From Prescottella defluvii (GTDB lineage: Bacteria > Actinomycetota > Actinomycetes > Mycobacteriales > Mycobacteriaceae), in the NCBI RefSeq assembly GCF_000738775.1, contig NZ_JPOC01000066.1:1-64000 (forward strand): a stretch of DNA of 64,000 nt, read 5' to 3'. The translations under genes and the position numbers were made by a program. Of this stretch, positions 62,733 through 64,000 are shown in pieces (position 1 is the stretch's first letter; each line of letters starts with the position of its first letter). The notes beneath the pieces are model-generated. The model was not told where the DNA came from, searched no databases, and worked only from the letters and a program-made list of their open reading frames with translations.

Positions 62733-63353
62733 TCAGTTGCGGACGGAAGTGGGTGCCTCGAGAAGCGTGGAAACCGCCTCGACCAGCGCGGCAACGGTCA
62801 GGTCGGCGGCGTCGGCGTCGGCCAGTCGTGTCTCCAGGCGGTACTCGAGGTCGGCGAGGGTGCGGATCATCAGTACCTGAACCATGCGGAGTCGTTCCTC
62901 ACGAACTCCCGGATCCATGTCGACGAGGAGCAGCGCCATCTGCCGCACCACTTCCTTCGAGCCGCTTCCGTGTCGGTCGTCGAACGGTTCGAAGTCGCGA
63001 CCGCGTCCCAGGTAGCGATCCAGAAAGCGTGCGTAGCAGGATGTTCCGTTGGAGGAGATGACGGCACTGGCCAGGGGGAGCACGTAGGCGCCGGCCAGCT
63101 CCCGCGCGCCGGGACTGTCCAACTGTCCGAGCATCCGGTGTCGCTCCGCGTTGAGCGGAAGCAACCGCAGGTCGTACAGCGCCTGGATGAGACCGCTCTT
63201 GTCGCCGAAGTGGTACTGGACGGCCGAGTTGTTCCGTTGTTGGGCGCGCTCACCGATCTGACGCATCGACACGTGCTCGACGCCGCGCTCGGCGAACAAG
63301 CGCTCGGCGGCGAGCAGGATCTTCGTGCGCGCATCGTCGGTCATGTGACTCAT
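62733..63353 (-). CDS. TetR-family regulator divergent from TauD/TfdA dioxygenase
   Basis: Seen: 206 aa. HTH at about 8-58 (DARTKILLAAERLFAERGVEHVSMRQIGERAQQRNNSAVQYHFGDKSGLIQALY) and a helical ligand domain. The start may be ATG at 63353 or the ATG three codons later; neither has a clear RBS. A perfect 17-base inverted repeat lies at 63410-63426 in the divergent region, right over the likely transcription start of the dioxygenase gene, so repression of that gene is the simplest reading. A MFS gene follows on the same strand. Confidence 0.9.
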   Translation of the reverse strand: MSHMTDDARTKILLAAERLFAERGVEHVSMRQIGERAQQRNNSAVQYHFGDKSGLIQALYDLRLLPLNAERHRMLGQLDSPGARELAGAYVLPLASAVISSNGTSCYARFLDRYLGRGRDFEPFDDRHGSGSKEVVRQMALLLVDMDPGVREERLRMVQVLMIRTLADLEYRLETRLADADAADLTVAALVEAVSTLLEAPTSVRN

Positions 63354-63376
63354 TGTGCCCGAGTGTGTCTCACCCG

Positions 63377-63426
63377 TTGACGACTCGGGTCGCGAGCCCT
63401 ACTGTCCGATAAGACACATTGTCTTA
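63377..63426 (+). promoter_or_regulatory. TauD/TfdA promoter with TetR operator
   Basis: -35 TTGACG (63377-63382) and -10 TACTGT (63400-63405), 17 bases apart, followed at once by TAAGACA-CAT-TGTCTTA (63410-63426), a perfect 7+3+7 inverted repeat. The GGAG ribosome-binding site is at 63431-63434. Confidence 0.8.
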
Positions 63427-63440
63427 GGTAGGAGTTGGCG

Positions 63441-64000
63441 ATGACACCGTCCGTACTGACCGCGCACCGTCTCACCCATGCGCTCGGGGCCGAGGTGACC
63501 GGCCTCGATCTGTCCCGGCCGCTCGAGCCCACGGTGGTCAAGGAGCTCCAGGACCTTTTCCACGAGCATCAGGTGCTGTTCATTCGTGATCAAGACATCG
63601 ACGACGTCGCCCACCGCGACTTCGCGGCAAACTTCGGTCCACTGCAGCATTTCGCCTTCCTTCCGCCGGTATCGGAATCGGTGCCCGAGGTGCACGCGAT
63701 CGACATCGATCCGTCCAAGCCGAAGACGGCGAACTCGGACATCTGGCACTCGGACGCGACGTTCCTGAGCAACCCGCCCCTCGGGTCGATGCTGCGGGCG
63801 GTGATCCTTCCCGAAGTCGGCGGAGACACACTGTGGGCGTCGATGTACGCGGCCTATGACGCGCTTTCGTCGCGTGTGCAGCGACTGCTCGACGGAATGA
63901 CCGCGGTTCACGACTCGTCCAACTCGACATCGCACGCGCGCAAGGCGGTGAATGCCGACTTCCAGCCGGTCTCCCATCCGGTCGTGCGAACGCATCCGGT
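63441..64000 (+). CDS. TauD/TfdA-family Fe(II)/2-oxoglutarate dioxygenase (5' part)
   Basis: Uses 2-oxoglutarate, O2 and Fe(II) to hydroxylate a substrate, often ending in loss of sulfite or an aryloxy side chain (taurine, 2,4-D, alkyl sulfate). Seen: the first 186 codons, starting MTPSVLTAHRLTHALGAEVTGLDLS. H-x-D iron motif WHSDATF with the family T-F pair after it, and GGDTLWASMYAAYDAL. The distal His and the Arg that binds 2-oxoglutarate lie beyond the right edge. ATG with a TAGGAG site upstream. Controlled by the divergent TetR (inference). The substrate cannot be assigned from this part. Confidence 0.92.
   Translation, partial: MTPSVLTAHRLTHALGAEVTGLDLSRPLEPTVVKELQDLFHEHQVLFIRDQDIDDVAHRDFAANFGPLQHFAFLPPVSESVPEVHAIDIDPSKPKTANSDIWHSDATFLSNPPLGSMLRAVILPEVGGDTLWASMYAAYDALSSRVQRLLDGMTAVHDSSNSTSHARKAVNADFQPVSHPVVRTHP

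Overview
The window is high-GC, densely coded DNA with many GTG/TTG starts and short start/stop overlaps. It looks like a chromosomal segment of a mycolate-containing actinobacterium, most likely Rhodococcus. Supporting signs are the pstP-fhaB-fhaA order, a lysX gene, an Rv3802c-like cutinase, a DUF732 lipoprotein, a DUF5313 protein, an Rv1900c-like hydrolase-cyclase, and an L-amino acid oxidase that closely resembles (from memory) the one described from Rhodococcus opacus. I see no phage, insertion sequence, integron or CRISPR array.

Layout. 1-3.5 kb: pstP (cut by the window edge), fhaB and fhaA on the minus strand, then tRNA-Leu(CAG). 3.6-8.6 kb: amino-acid use, with an IclR regulator and APC permease facing a Tat-exported L-amino acid oxidase, a lipoprotein-like RidA and a TatA paralogue. 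8.6-13 kb: MarR/MFS efflux pair, FAD monooxygenase, secreted seven-bladed beta-propeller. 13.4-19.5 kb: gltBD glutamate synthase. 19.7-24.5 kb: cell-surface genes, two Ig-repeat proteins and a secreted cutinase. 24.5-27.6 kb: TetR and arylsulfatase around a perfect operator. 27.6-33 kb: DUF732 lipoprotein, then two paralogous secreted proteins with Gly/Ser tails flanking a large LuxR-type ATPase regulator. 33.2-37.3 kb: TetR, KstD-like flavoprotein and SDR operon, GGCT-like and ABM proteins. 37.3-43.2 kb: DUF998 protein, lysX, S4 protein, hydrolase-cyclase fusion. 43.3-48.6 kb: GntR and FAD-linked 2-hydroxyacid oxidase; a MatB-like acyl-CoA synthetase coupled to a methylmalonyl-CoA-decarboxylase-like crotonase, with a divergent IclR regulator.

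48.6-58.6 kb is the most interesting part. A winged-helix regulator diverges from an eight-gene, tightly packed operon: a carbazole-dioxygenase-type Rieske oxygenase, its fused reductase, a two-domain extradiol dioxygenase, an amidase, an M20-like protein, an Asp/Glu/hydantoin racemase-like protein, a meta-cleavage-product hydrolase and a flavoprotein monooxygenase. Together these read as a ring hydroxylation, meta-cleavage and hydrolysis route for an aromatic, probably nitrogen-containing or amide-bearing, compound. I cannot match it to a characterised pathway. 58.6-64 kb: a PH-like/hydrolase fusion, RraA, DUF5313, an MFS transporter, and a TetR diverging from a TauD/TfdA dioxygenase cut by the right edge.

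Seven divergent regulator-target pairs have inverted repeats between them, so much of the accessory metabolism appears to be under local substrate-responsive control.
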